From: Anaerolineales bacterium
GTDB taxonomy: Bacteria > Chloroflexota > Anaerolineae > Anaerolineales > Villigracilaceae
Assembly: GCA_016789025.1 (NCBI GenBank)
Contig: JAEURC010000006.1
Span: 29,885-93,884 of the forward strand
Length of the DNA: 64,000 nt
Direction: 5' to 3'
Part shown: piece by piece, positions 17,713 through 26,069 of the stretch
Numbering within the stretch: position 1 is the first letter of the stretch
How the letters are laid out: each line of letters starts with the position of its first letter
Made by a program: the position numbers and the translations under genes
The notes under the pieces: generated by a model
What the model was told of the DNA's origin: nothing
Databases searched by the model: none
What the model saw: the letters and a program-made list of their open reading frames with translations, nothing else

Positions 17713-18062
17713 AGGCGGGGGATATTGTCCTGATCCGCTTTCCACAAGCGGATTTGGTCTCTGGCAAACTTCGCCCCGCGCTGATTTTGGCAATTGCCCC
17801 AGGGAATCATGCCGATCTGCTGTTGGCGCTCATCACTTCCCGCGACTATCAGGCTGTGCCAGAATTTGACGAGGTTGTTGACTTAACCGATAACGATTTC
17901 AAAGCAACAGGATTGAAAACTCGCTCTGTGATTCGTTTAGCAAGGCTGGCGAGCGTTGAAGCGTCTATTGTCAATGCGCGTTTGGGCGGCATTTCACCAG
18001 AAAGATTGAAAAATCTTAAGAGCCGCTTGATCAAATGGCTGCAGGAAAATAACAATTCTTAG
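17709..18062 (+). CDS. PemK/MazF-family toxin (putative endoribonuclease)
   Basis: 117 residues with the MazF/PemK pattern: GDIVLIRFPQADLVSGKLRPALIL near the start, where the G.v....F....g...RP.lvl motif is expected, a central LLLALITSRD, and KTRSVIRLARLASVE. The family acts as sequence-specific mRNA interferases. Start codon overlaps the antitoxin stop. AT content is higher than in the surrounding synthetase genes, in keeping with acquisition. Confidence 0.8.
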   Translation: MKAGDIVLIRFPQADLVSGKLRPALILAIAPGNHADLLLALITSRDYQAVPEFDEVVDLTDNDFKATGLKTRSVIRLARLASVEASIVNARLGGISPERLKNLKSRLIKWLQENNNS

Positions 18063-18070
18063 GATCTTCG

Positions 18071-18155
18071 GTCAAGTGGCGCGCGCAACGAAAGGGAAGG
18101 CGGATCCGAATGTGACGAGGGAGTTGTTGGTCAAGGGGTTGGAGGAGAGAAGACA
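18071..18155 (+). pseudogene. second, diverged copy of the gatB 3' end
   Basis: Translated in the matching frame it reads [17 protein letters not shown], then [11 protein letters not shown], against [11 protein letters not shown] in intact gatB. No start codon is present. It lies right after the toxin gene. The simplest reading is that a segment carrying its own gatB end plus the toxin-antitoxin pair entered at the gatB 3' end, leaving the previous end displaced downstream. Confidence 0.85.
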
Positions 18156-18160
18156 ATCTC

Positions 18161-18529
18161 ATGATAAATGCTGAGGTTCTTAGCTATATCTTAATAATCC
18201 CTTGCTTGATAGTTGTCATGGCAATTATCGTTGTAATTGGCTTGTCAATTCACAATGCAAAAATGAGATATGTTAACTTCACTAAAAACCCGAAGAAAAG
18301 CGTAAGTCATAAAGTGTTGGAATCAAAGCTTCGACCTCTGAAATTGCTTGGCAATATCTTGGGTATTCTTACTCTTCTATCTCTTGTGTTTTTTATGGCT
18401 ACCGCAACATTACTCAAAACCAATGTTGGAGAGGTGCTAGCAAGAATGTCAATCTCAGCATCTTTACTATTCGGATTACTTTTTAGCATCATCACGTTGG
18501 CGCTTTACCTTAGCGTCTCCAAGAAATAA
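18161..18529 (+). CDS. small membrane protein of unknown function
   Basis: 122 residues with three to four predicted membrane segments (about 8-30, 63-82, 92-117). A basic loop (residues 34-58) contains NAKMRYVNFTKNPKKS. AT-rich codon use unlike gatB or asnS suggests a foreign origin. No family recognised. It begins 6 bases after the gatB end copy, with no strong ribosome site. Confidence 0.55.
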   Translation: MINAEVLSYILIIPCLIVVMAIIVVIGLSIHNAKMRYVNFTKNPKKSVSHKVLESKLRPLKLLGNILGILTLLSLVFFMATATLLKTNVGEVLARMSISASLLFGLLFSIITLALYLSVSKK

Positions 18530-18675
18530 GAATTTACAGATTTGCTGTCTACTGGATCAGTGTCTGCTTGCGAAATTCCACGAATCGTGAACTGAAGTAC
18601 CCAGCGGTTTTGAAAATCTCTGGGTTCTTATCTTACGCCTGAGCCGCTTCCTCTCACAGCCACAAAACACGCCTC

Positions 18676-18684
18676 TGCTATAAT
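18676..18684 (+). promoter_or_regulatory. extended -10 promoter of asnS
   Basis: TGC followed by TATAAT (18679-18684), identical in layout to the aspS promoter. The predicted start point near 18691 leaves a short leader with an aaaaggga ribosome site before the ATG at 18717. Confidence 0.7.
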
Positions 18685-18716
18685 GGGCAAAACCAAATTG
18701 CAAAAGGGATTTCTTT

Positions 18717-20060
18717 ATGGCTGAACACATCAGCGTTTCGCAAATTTCAAAATACATCGGACAAGAAGTAACCATCAAAGGCTGGGTCTACAATCGCACG
18801 GACAAGGGCAAGTTGTGCTTTTTGCTCGTGCGCGACGGTTCGGGCTTTGTGCAGTGTGTCGCTTTCAAAGGCGATCTCGAACCCGAAGTCTTCGATAAGG
18901 TGATGCGCCTGCCGCAAGAGTCGTCGGTGATCATCACGGGCGTGGTGCGGGAGGATAAGCGCGCGCCTGGCATCCCTGGTGGGTACGAACTCGGCGTGAA
19001 GCAGATCGAGATCGTGCAAGAGGCGGCGCCCGAGTACCCGATGTCGCTCAAGGATCACGGTCCCGACTTTGCGCTTGATCATCGTCACTTGTGGATACGG
19101 ATGCAAAGTCAATGGGCGATATTGAAAGTGCGAAGTACGGTCATGGCGGCGACGCGCGAATGGCTCAACACGAACGGCTTCCTCGAAATGAGCACGCCGA
19201 TCCTCACTCCCGCCGCCGCCGAAGGGACGACGACCCTCTTCGAGACCGAATACTTCGACGAGGGCAAAGCCTACCTCGCGCAGACGGGTCAACTATACAA
19301 CGAAGCCAACATCTTCGCGTTCGGAAGAGTCTACTGCTTCGGTCCCACCTTTCGCGCGGAGAAGTCGAAGACGCGCCGTCACCTCACCGAATTCTGGATG
19401 CTCGAACCCGAAATCGCCTTCTGCGATTTAGATGGGCTGATGGAAGTGGAAGAAAAAATGATCCAGCATATTGCCCAACGGGTGATGCGCGACTGTATGG
19501 CTGAATTGAAATTTCTCAACCGCGACATTTCCAAGTTGGAGAATATCCAAGCGCCGTTTCCGCGCATGTCGTACGATGACGCGGCAAACTATCTCCTTGA
19601 CCTCTACGAAAAAGAGACCGACCCCGAACGCAAAGAACTCCTCAAATTCGAGTGGGGCATGGACTTCGGCGCTCCGCACGAAACGGAATTGACAAAACTT
19701 CACGACAAGCCATTGTTCGTGTACGGCTATCCGAGCGCGGTCAAAGCGTTTTACATGGAACCATGGCCTGGTCGCCCAGAAGTTTGTAAAAGTGTGGATT
19801 TGCTCGCCCCCGAAGGCTACGGCGAAATCTGCGGCGGCTCGGAACGCATGTCGAGTCACGACGCTTTGTTGGCGCGGATTCACAAAGAAGGCTTGCCCGA
19901 AGAAGCGTTCAAGTGGTATCTCGAACTGCGCAAGTACGGCTCCGTTCCGCACTCGGGCTTTGGCATGGGCGTGGAAAGAGTTGTCGCGTGGCTGTGCGGC
20001 ATCGAACACATCCGCGAGGCGATTCCGTTTCCGAGGACGATCAAGCGAGTCTATCCATAA
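18717..20060 (+). CDS. asnS: asparaginyl-tRNA synthetase
   Basis: A 447-residue class IIb synthetase that ligates Asn to tRNA-Asn. The N-terminal OB domain starts around ITIKGWVYNRTDKGK. The core shows AAEGTTTLFETEYFDEGKAYL-type residues (the AsnRS/archaeal AspRS pattern), FRAEKSKTRRHLTEFWMLEPE (motif 2) and GFGMGVERVVAWL (motif 3). Its presence means this organism has a direct route to Asn-tRNA-Asn as well as the predicted indirect route through AspRS plus GatCAB. It is transcribed on its own. Confidence 0.95.
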   Translation: MAEHISVSQISKYIGQEVTIKGWVYNRTDKGKLCFLLVRDGSGFVQCVAFKGDLEPEVFDKVMRLPQESSVIITGVVREDKRAPGIPGGYELGVKQIEIVQEAAPEYPMSLKDHGPDFALDHRHLWIRMQSQWAILKVRSTVMAATREWLNTNGFLEMSTPILTPAAAEGTTTLFETEYFDEGKAYLAQTGQLYNEANIFAFGRVYCFGPTFRAEKSKTRRHLTEFWMLEPEIAFCDLDGLMEVEEKMIQHIAQRVMRDCMAELKFLNRDISKLENIQAPFPRMSYDDAANYLLDLYEKETDPERKELLKFEWGMDFGAPHETELTKLHDKPLFVYGYPSAVKAFYMEPWPGRPEVCKSVDLLAPEGYGEICGGSERMSSHDALLARIHKEGLPEEAFKWYLELRKYGSVPHSGFGMGVERVVAWLCGIEHIREAIPFPRTIKRVYP

Positions 20061-20063
20061 TGA

Positions 20064-20143
20064 CGTAAACAGGGAAACAGGTACACAAGTAGACAAGTCG
20101 CGTGTTCACCTGTTTCCGTGTCTACTTGTTTCCGTGTTTACTT
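20064..20143. repeat. 8-base periodic repeat, inverted arrangement (copy 3)
   Basis: Octamers gtaaacag, ggaaacag, gtacacaa, gtagacaa, followed after a short spacer by complementary octamers (tttccgtg, tctacttg, tttccgtg, tttacttc). The two halves can fold into a long hairpin that may end the asnS transcript. Same family as 1675-1710, 8019-8053 and 32786-32852. Confidence 0.7.
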
Positions 20144-20153
20144 CTTTTCCCGA

Positions 20154-20159
20154 TATAAT
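20154..20159 (+). promoter_or_regulatory. putative -10 of the first metallophosphoesterase gene
   Basis: A perfect TATAAT 53 bases before the GTG start. A pyrimidine-rich stretch lies at the -35 position, so only the -10 is convincing. Confidence 0.5.
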
Positions 20160-20211
20160 CAACCGCAATACCTGAACGAGCAAACCTAAATCCCTTGCGG
20201 AGGATGCCACC

Positions 20212-21153
20212 GTGACCAAACTGTTTTTTGCGACAGACATTCATGGTTCGGATATTTGCTGGAACAAGTTTTTGAATGCGGGGAAGTTTTATGAAGTGGA
20301 CGTGCTGATCCTTGGGGGAGATATGACCGGTAAAGCGGTCGTGCCGTTCATTCATCAGGGCGGAGAAAATTACAAAGTCACTTTGCTTGAACAGGAATTT
20401 CCAATTACAAACGCGGACGAACTCGCCGACATGAAGAAGCGCGTGCGCAGTCGCGGATATTATCCGTATTTGACGAACCCCGACGAGATGGCGGAGTTGG
20501 AAAAGAATCCGAGTCGCGTTTCGGAGATATTCAACGCCGAGGTGTTGAAGGTTGTCCAGCAGTGGATGGACATCGCCGAGAAAAAATTGGGCGGCACGGA
20601 TATGAAAGTCTACTGCTCGCCGGGCAACGACGACATGGACGAGGTGGATGACGTTATTCGCACATCGAAGCGGGTGCTGTTGGTCGAGGGGCAGGTCACG
20701 CAATTGGATGAGCATCACGAGATGATTGCCTCGGGTTGGAGCAACCGGACGCCGTGGGATACGCACCGCGAAGAGGGTGAGGACCAACTCGAGGTCCGGT
20801 ATGAAGCGATGATCTCCAAGTTGAAAAATCCGAAGAACGCGGTCTTCAACGTCCACGTGCCTCCGCATCGTTCGGGACTGGATGAGGCTCCCGAGTTGGA
20901 CAAGGATCTGCGTCCCGTGTTGGCGGGGCAGGCTCTCAAGCCTGTCGGCTCGACGGCGCTGCGCGAGGTCATCGAAAAATATGAGCCGCTCTTAGGCTTG
21001 CATGGGCACATCCACGAGGGGCGCGGGGCGATGAAGGTGGGCAAGACGTTGTGCATCAACCCCGGCTCGATGTATGAGCAGGGGACGTTGTTGGGGGCGA
21101 TTGTGAAACTTGGGAAGAACAAGATCGAGAATTACGTGCTGACATCAGGATAA
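20212..21153 (+). CDS. calcineurin-like metallophosphoesterase (set 1)
   Basis: 313 residues, predicted cytosolic. Metal and catalytic motifs of the family are present in order: FATDIHGS (D9, H11), LILGGDMTG (D37), PGNDD, NVHVPPH, and GLHGHIHE followed by CINPGS. The GTG start at 20212 has gcggagga 10 bases upstream. A 331-residue paralogue lies at 24997. Each is followed by an APC-type permease gene, and nucleotidyltransferase genes lie nearby, suggesting a phosphodiesterase working against a nucleotidylated or nucleotide substrate (inference). Its last codons are partly duplicated at 21222-21246. Confidence 0.88.
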   Translation: MTKLFFATDIHGSDICWNKFLNAGKFYEVDVLILGGDMTGKAVVPFIHQGGENYKVTLLEQEFPITNADELADMKKRVRSRGYYPYLTNPDEMAELEKNPSRVSEIFNAEVLKVVQQWMDIAEKKLGGTDMKVYCSPGNDDMDEVDDVIRTSKRVLLVEGQVTQLDEHHEMIASGWSNRTPWDTHREEGEDQLEVRYEAMISKLKNPKNAVFNVHVPPHRSGLDEAPELDKDLRPVLAGQALKPVGSTALREVIEKYEPLLGLHGHIHEGRGAMKVGKTLCINPGSMYEQGTLLGAIVKLGKNKIENYVLTSG

Positions 21154-21362
21154 GTTGCTTAGCCGCCATCCTCGGCGGCGTTCGTAAGGGAATCCCTGCG
21201 CCGGAGACGGCGTAGGGAGCAATATGATTATGTGCTGACTTCGGGATAACTCTCACTCGTTTTTCGTGTTATGTAAAGTAGCCGACGGAATGGCAAGGTC
21301 TCCGCCGGGTAATCGCAAAATAAATTTTGCGGTACAAGACCATCTAACAGAGGAGATGTGAT
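21154..21362 (+). other. intergenic: duplicated gene end, REP-like hairpins and permease leader
   Basis: At 21166-21216 two G+C-rich hairpins (gccgcc...ggcggc and ccctgcgccg...cggcgtaggg). At about 21216-21246 a second copy of the preceding gene's end, reading EQYDYVLTSG-stop in frame against KIENYVLTSG-stop. At 21278-21342 two further stems (ccgacgga/tccgccgg; cgcaaaa/ttttgcg enclosed by ggtct/agacc) upstream of the permease ribosome site. I cannot match these to a known riboswitch. Confidence 0.55.
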
Positions 21363-23006
21363 ATGAGCAACTTGTTTGTCCGTAAGGCGACCGGCATGGT
21401 GCGTTCGTGGTCGGTCTTCGACGCGTTCGTCTACGCGTTCTTTTCGATCAACCTTGTGACGTTGGGGTTATATAGTTTCAGCCAGATGTATTACTTCGAG
21501 GGTGGGATGGTCAATGCGTTGATCGTCAGCGCGGTGTTCATCTTCTTCGAGGTGATCGTGTACGCCAGCCTGATCGCCATCATGCCGCGTTCGGGAGGCG
21601 ATTACGTCTGGCAGAGCCGCGTGCTCGGCGGGGCGGTGGGTTTCATCCTCGCGGTGACCGGCTGGTGGTTCATCCTATGGTTGTGGGTGCCGCTTTACGG
21701 CGACATGTTCCGGCATATCGTGTTGGTTCCGATTCTCGGTATCCTCGGCGCGCAAAATACCGCGCTATGGTTTGCCGGTACACAAGATGGATCGTTCGTC
21801 TCCGCGCTGATTACGCTGGCGATCGTGAGCGTGTTCATTGCGCTTGGCATGAAAACCTACGCGCGCATCCAGAAGTTTTCGTTCTACGGCGGCATGCTTG
21901 GGTTGGCTATCGTGATCATCCTGTTCCTCACGGGTTCCAACGCGGCATTCAAAACCGGACTGGACGCGAACGCGACAGCTTTATTCGGCGCGCCAGCCGG
22001 CGTGTATGACGCCACTGTGACGCTCGGCTCCGATGCGGGCGCGGTCACGCCGTTCACAGGCGGCGGATTAGGACTCGCCGTCTTCCTCGTTCTGCCGTAT
22101 TTAGTCTTCTTCAATCTGTGGCCCAACTGGGGCGCGACCTTGTACGGCGAAGTGCGCGGCGCGACAGATTTCAAACGCAACGTTTCCGGCATGGGCTGGG
22201 CATTGGGCGCCACCACCGTTCTGGGAATCCTGTTGTTATATTCGATCGGCAAAACGGTCGGGTGGGATTTCTACGTTCAAGCCGGCGCGGCATGGTGGAA
22301 TCATGCGTGGTATGGCGCGGATGTGGCTTTGCCGGTCTGGCCCTATCCCGCTTTGCTCGCCGCGTTCTTGACTACGAACAAACTCGTTCAATTCCTCGTA
22401 GTGGGGCTGATGAGCCTGTGGTGGTTTGGCTGGTGCGGGACAGTGTTCCTCTCCTCCACGCGCGTGATCTTTGCCGCCGCGTTCGACCGCCTGCTCCCCG
22501 AAAAGGTAGCGGAGGTCAATGAAAGGACTGGCACGCCGGTCTACGCCTTGCTGTTGATGGTCGTACCTTCGATTCTCGTGGCGTATCTCTTCTCGTACAA
22601 CATCGCAAACTTCGCATCGTTGACGTTATGCTCCACGCTGGTGATCGCCGTTACTTATCTCGGAACGACCATCTCGGCGATCATCCTTCCTTACACCAAA
22701 CCCGATCTCTACAACGCGTCACCGGTTGCGAAGTACAAAATATTAGGCATTCCATTGATCACAGTTGCCGGCGTGATCTTCGGCGGTTTCCTCGTGTTCC
22801 TGCTCTACGAGTGGATTCTCGACCCGAACGCGCTGTACGGCATCGGCTATTCGATCAATGAAGCGGGACTGAAGAATACCTCGTCGCTGATCTACATGGG
22901 CTCGATGTATCTGCTCGCCGCGATCATCTACTTCGGTTTCAAATCTGCGCGCAAAAAGCAGGGCATTGACCTCGACAAGGTCCATGCTGAGATCCCGGCG
23001 GAATAG
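21363..23006 (+). CDS. APC-superfamily amino acid/amine permease (set 1)
   Basis: 547 residues with about twelve hydrophobic segments. The N-terminal FDAFVYAFFSINLVTLGLY and the RSGGDYVWQSR motif after the second helix are characteristic of APC transporters. gaggagatgtgat supplies the ribosome site. Its closest relative in the window is the permease at 26070, with the same RSGGDYV..SR motif and the same kind of C-terminal KGI/QGID tail. Substrate unknown; an amino acid or polyamine is likely from family and context. A strong terminator follows. Confidence 0.88.
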   Translation: MSNLFVRKATGMVRSWSVFDAFVYAFFSINLVTLGLYSFSQMYYFEGGMVNALIVSAVFIFFEVIVYASLIAIMPRSGGDYVWQSRVLGGAVGFILAVTGWWFILWLWVPLYGDMFRHIVLVPILGILGAQNTALWFAGTQDGSFVSALITLAIVSVFIALGMKTYARIQKFSFYGGMLGLAIVIILFLTGSNAAFKTGLDANATALFGAPAGVYDATVTLGSDAGAVTPFTGGGLGLAVFLVLPYLVFFNLWPNWGATLYGEVRGATDFKRNVSGMGWALGATTVLGILLLYSIGKTVGWDFYVQAGAAWWNHAWYGADVALPVWPYPALLAAFLTTNKLVQFLVVGLMSLWWFGWCGTVFLSSTRVIFAAAFDRLLPEKVAEVNERTGTPVYALLLMVVPSILVAYLFSYNIANFASLTLCSTLVIAVTYLGTTISAIILPYTKPDLYNASPVAKYKILGIPLITVAGVIFGGFLVFLLYEWILDPNALYGIGYSINEAGLKNTSSLIYMGSMYLLAAIIYFGFKSARKKQGIDLDKVHAEIPAE

Positions 23007-23087
23007 AGCCCAAGCTAAAAGATTCAGCCACAGATTTCACGGATTCTCGCGGATTTTTAATTCTTCCGTTCTGAATCAGGAAAGACG

Positions 23088-23123
23088 AAAGCCGACCAGT
23101 TTCAACTTGGTCGGCTTTTTTTT
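23088..23123 (+). terminator. intrinsic terminator after permease 1
   Basis: Stem aaagccgacca / tggtcggcttt with a short loop, followed by a run of T. It ends the metallophosphoesterase-permease transcript. Confidence 0.92.
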
Positions 23124-23240
23124 CGTGCAAATTCGAGAAACTTGTACTGCGACTGAAAGGCGTGTCGAAGTATCCGTGGCTAAATGCTCGTAAGATTAGA
23201 TTTAGGGCGAGGCGTGTTGATTCTTGTGGAGCAAACTTCC

Positions 23241-24053
23241 TTATCCCTGCCAGACGGAACCGGGGCGCGCCATCTCGGCGACGATATCGAATGAGGAGAT
23301 CACCCCCAGCGGGAAACTTTCCGGATCGTTCGCATCAACAACGATCACGCGGTGACGGTGGTTCTGGATCATCAAGTTGGCGGCTTCTTGCAGGCTGGAG
23401 TTGATGTCAATGGTAGTGAGGTTGCGATTGATCGCATCGCTAACGGTGACGCGTTCATCTACGTTCGAGCTGGCGAAACGCACGAGGTCATAACCGGTGA
23501 CCACGCCTAGCGGTTTGCCGCGCGAATCTACCACAACGACTGACCGCCAGCCTGCCTGCGTCATCGTGCGCGCCGCGGAAATGATGGGCGTCTTGTCGCG
23601 GCAGACCAGAAATACATCCGACATAACATCGCCCACTTTTTCGCGTTGGCCTTTTTCCTGCGCGGCGATATTCCGCACAAAATCAGAGATCGAGATCACG
23701 CCGAGCGGCTTATCTTTTTCGACGACCAGCATCCGGTGAATTTGCTTGTCAATGAATTTTTGCGCCGCCTCTTCCACGGACACGTCTGCGTAAATGGATT
23801 CGATGGGGGAGGTCATCAGGTCGCGCGCGGTCATTGCTCGCATGGCGTCGAGACTCTCTTTGTCCACCGAAAGCCATTCGCCGGCGAGCAGGTCGAAATC
23901 CGAGATGATGCCAAGCGGCTGGTCCGGCGAATCTGCCACGATCAGCGCGTGGACGTGATGCTCGTTCAGCATTGCCGCCACTTTCCCAAGAGAAGCATTG
24001 GAAGGGCAGACGATCAACCCTTTGTGCATGAGGTCTTTTACGGTTTTATTCAT
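23241..24053 (-). CDS. protein with four CBS domains
   Basis: 270 residues consisting almost wholly of two Bateman pairs: CBS units at about 5-58, 74-130, 142-196 and 203-263, each with the V.dlM....v....s..eA...m....h...vVvd....plGvi...D pattern. Such modules bind adenine nucleotides and act as energy or second-messenger sensors; no catalytic domain is fused. It follows the nucleotidyltransferase gene by 15 bases on the same strand with a gaggag ribosome site, so the two are co-transcribed. A sensor role for the neighbouring nucleotidyltransferase/permease genes is inferred. Confidence 0.88.
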   Translation of the reverse strand: MNKTVKDLMHKGLIVCPSNASLGKVAAMLNEHHVHALIVADSPDQPLGIISDFDLLAGEWLSVDKESLDAMRAMTARDLMTSPIESIYADVSVEEAAQKFIDKQIHRMLVVEKDKPLGVISISDFVRNIAAQEKGQREKVGDVMSDVFLVCRDKTPIISAARTMTQAGWRSVVVVDSRGKPLGVVTGYDLVRFASSNVDERVTVSDAINRNLTTIDINSSLQEAANLMIQNHRHRVIVVDANDPESFPLGVISSFDIVAEMARPGSVWQG

Positions 24054-24068
24054 CGCGGTCTCCTCATC

Positions 24069-24860
24069 TTATTGAACTTCGTCCACGTCTTTGTACCACT
24101 TCACGCGGTCGCCGACGCGGTCTCGTAAACGCCAAGCCATGGGTTTGGGCTCGCTTTCCAATCGTGCCAGAATATCATCCACCTGCGCAGTGACCTTCGT
24201 CTTTTGTTCGGCGGTCAATTGCTCGTAGCCCTGCGCCAGTTTTTTCACCTTGTCGAGGTTCATGGTTGTTGTGCGCCACAATCCCCAATCACTCGCGCAC
24301 AGTGCCGCCGTTCGTTTGACGTTGATGGTATCGTTGTCTACATCTCCGAGGGGATGTTCGAGTAAAAGCATGATCGTGTCAATTACATCCTTCTCGTTGA
24401 TCTGCACGATCTGCATTTTTTCGAGGAGCAATTCGGTGAGTGGAATTGTCGGCGAGTCGACTTCGAGCCTATCCTTCCAATAGATCGTATGGCAGAAGTC
24501 TAACTTTTCATAAAAGATGTCAATATGCAAGCCCGTCCCCGGCTTGTCGAAGATGGCGCGTTCGCCCTCGGTGGCGATGTAGACCTCGCGGTTTTCCGCA
24601 TAGCCCATGGAGGCGAGCAGTCCCTGAATGTGTTTTGCCTGAGCATTGTAGGCGGCAAAATCAATGTCGGTGTATGCCCGTCCCATCGCCTGCTGCAGAT
24701 ACCCGAACGTTGGACAGTGCATCTGGAACGCCAGCGAACCGATAACGCGCATCAGGATTCCCTTTTCGCTGCTTGCCCGTAGGATGGTTTTTAGCTCAGT
24801 TTCAAATTTCTCGCGCTCCGAACTATCCTGATCCTTCATCCCTATCGAACTTCCGGTCAT
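24069..24860 (-). CDS. nucleotidyltransferase-fold protein (set 1)
   Basis: 263 residues. The N-terminal half has the DNA-polymerase-beta-like nucleotidyltransferase motifs: MRVIGSLAFQMH (G41-S42), YTDIDFAA (D65, D67) and LHIDIFYE (D114), so all three metal-binding acidic residues are kept. The C-terminal half is helical and shared with the paralogue at 27789: DWGLWRTTTMNLDKVKKLA and a closing MAWRLRDRVGDRVKWYK. Start 24860 has gaggag six bases upstream. It diverges from the second metallophosphoesterase gene. No exact subfamily is recognised; it is likely to transfer a nucleotide to a protein or small molecule. Confidence 0.8.
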   Translation of the reverse strand: MTGSSIGMKDQDSSEREKFETELKTILRASSEKGILMRVIGSLAFQMHCPTFGYLQQAMGRAYTDIDFAAYNAQAKHIQGLLASMGYAENREVYIATEGERAIFDKPGTGLHIDIFYEKLDFCHTIYWKDRLEVDSPTIPLTELLLEKMQIVQINEKDVIDTIMLLLEHPLGDVDNDTINVKRTAALCASDWGLWRTTTMNLDKVKKLAQGYEQLTAEQKTKVTAQVDDILARLESEPKPMAWRLRDRVGDRVKWYKDVDEVQ

Positions 24861-24996
24861 ACCATGCTCCTCGACGAAATGTATAAGGTACGGCGGGTAT
24901 TATATCCAAAAGACGGATGAGTGAGCGCAACGGGTTTGAGCGGCGGGTGTTTTCAGTTTCGGTGCGATAAACCCATGCTGCGGAAAAGGTCTATTC

Positions 24997-25992
24997 ATGT
25001 CGTTCTTTTCGAAGAAGCCCAGTAAGAAAGCCACCCGCTTGTTCTTCGCCACGGATCTGCACGGGTCTGAGCGAACGTTCCGCAAATTCATCAATGCCGG
25101 AAAGTTTTACGAAGTCAATGTGATCGTCATGGGCGGAGATATTCAAGGCAAGTTGATGATCCCCATTATCAAAGAATCCAACGGGCATCACCGCGCCACA
25201 TTGCAGGGACGGGTCGAGCATCTCGCCACAGAGGAAGATTTGAAGCTGTTGATGGGCAGGCTGGATACGCTGGGGTTTTACTACAAAGTTATGGAAGCGG
25301 ACGAATTCCGAGCGCTTCAGTCCGATTCAAAGTCGGTCAACGCATTGTTCAATGAATTGGCGAAACAAAAATTGACCAGCTGGGTGGATCTTGCGGAAGA
25401 ACGGTTGAGCGGCACGGGGATCAAATGTTTCGTCACAGGCGGCAACGACGACGAGTGGGAAGTGTTGAATGTGATGAAGCGTGAGGATGCGAAATCTTTT
25501 TTTGCGGTCGAAAATGAGATGGTGATGGTGGATGATGTTCACTCGATGATCTCGGTGGGCATCAGCACGCCGACCCCTTGGAACACGCCGCGCGAAACAA
25601 CGGAAGAAGAATTGGGCAACATGATCGAAGAGATGGCGAAGAAAGTTCCAGACATGCAGAAAGCCATTTTTAACTTCCACGACCCGCCGGTGGATTCGTC
25701 TCTCGACACTTGCCCGAAGTTGGATTGGACGAAAGACCCGCCGGAACAGATCGTCGAGGGCGGACAAGTTGTCTTGTTTGGGGCAGGCTCAAGGTCCGTG
25801 AGAGAAGCGATCGAAAAATATCAGCCGATGCTCGGCTTGCATGGCCACATCCACGAATCTCAATCTGTGGCAAAACTTGGGCGCACCACGTGCATCAATC
25901 CGGGCAGCGAATATGCGGAGGGAATCTTGCGCGGCTGTATTGTTACATTCATAGACGGCGAAGTGCAAGGCTATCAAATGACCAGCGGGTAG
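24997..25992 (+). CDS. calcineurin-like metallophosphoesterase (set 2)
   Basis: 331 residues, paralogue of the gene at 20212. Motifs: LFFATDLHGS (D20, H22), VIVMGGDIQG (D48), TGGNDDEW, NFHDPP and GLHGHIHE followed by CINPGSEYAEG. A 12-residue basic N-terminal extension (FFSKKPSKKAT) distinguishes it. The upstream ribosome site is weak. It is transcribed away from nucleotidyltransferase 1 and toward permease 2, 77 bases downstream. Confidence 0.88.
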   Translation: MSFFSKKPSKKATRLFFATDLHGSERTFRKFINAGKFYEVNVIVMGGDIQGKLMIPIIKESNGHHRATLQGRVEHLATEEDLKLLMGRLDTLGFYYKVMEADEFRALQSDSKSVNALFNELAKQKLTSWVDLAEERLSGTGIKCFVTGGNDDEWEVLNVMKREDAKSFFAVENEMVMVDDVHSMISVGISTPTPWNTPRETTEEELGNMIEEMAKKVPDMQKAIFNFHDPPVDSSLDTCPKLDWTKDPPEQIVEGGQVVLFGAGSRSVREAIEKYQPMLGLHGHIHESQSVAKLGRTTCINPGSEYAEGILRGCIVTFIDGEVQGYQMTSG

Positions 25993-26069
25993 CTGGCGAA
26001 AGGAGGATCGCGCCCGGCAAATAATTCATATCGAACTCTGGCAGTCTATTCATAAAAAGGAGAGATGAA

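Noticed and set aside
17341..18155. Classic target-site duplication by a transposon around the toxin pair
   Set aside because: The copies are 85 bases long and clearly diverged, and no transposase or inverted ends are seen.
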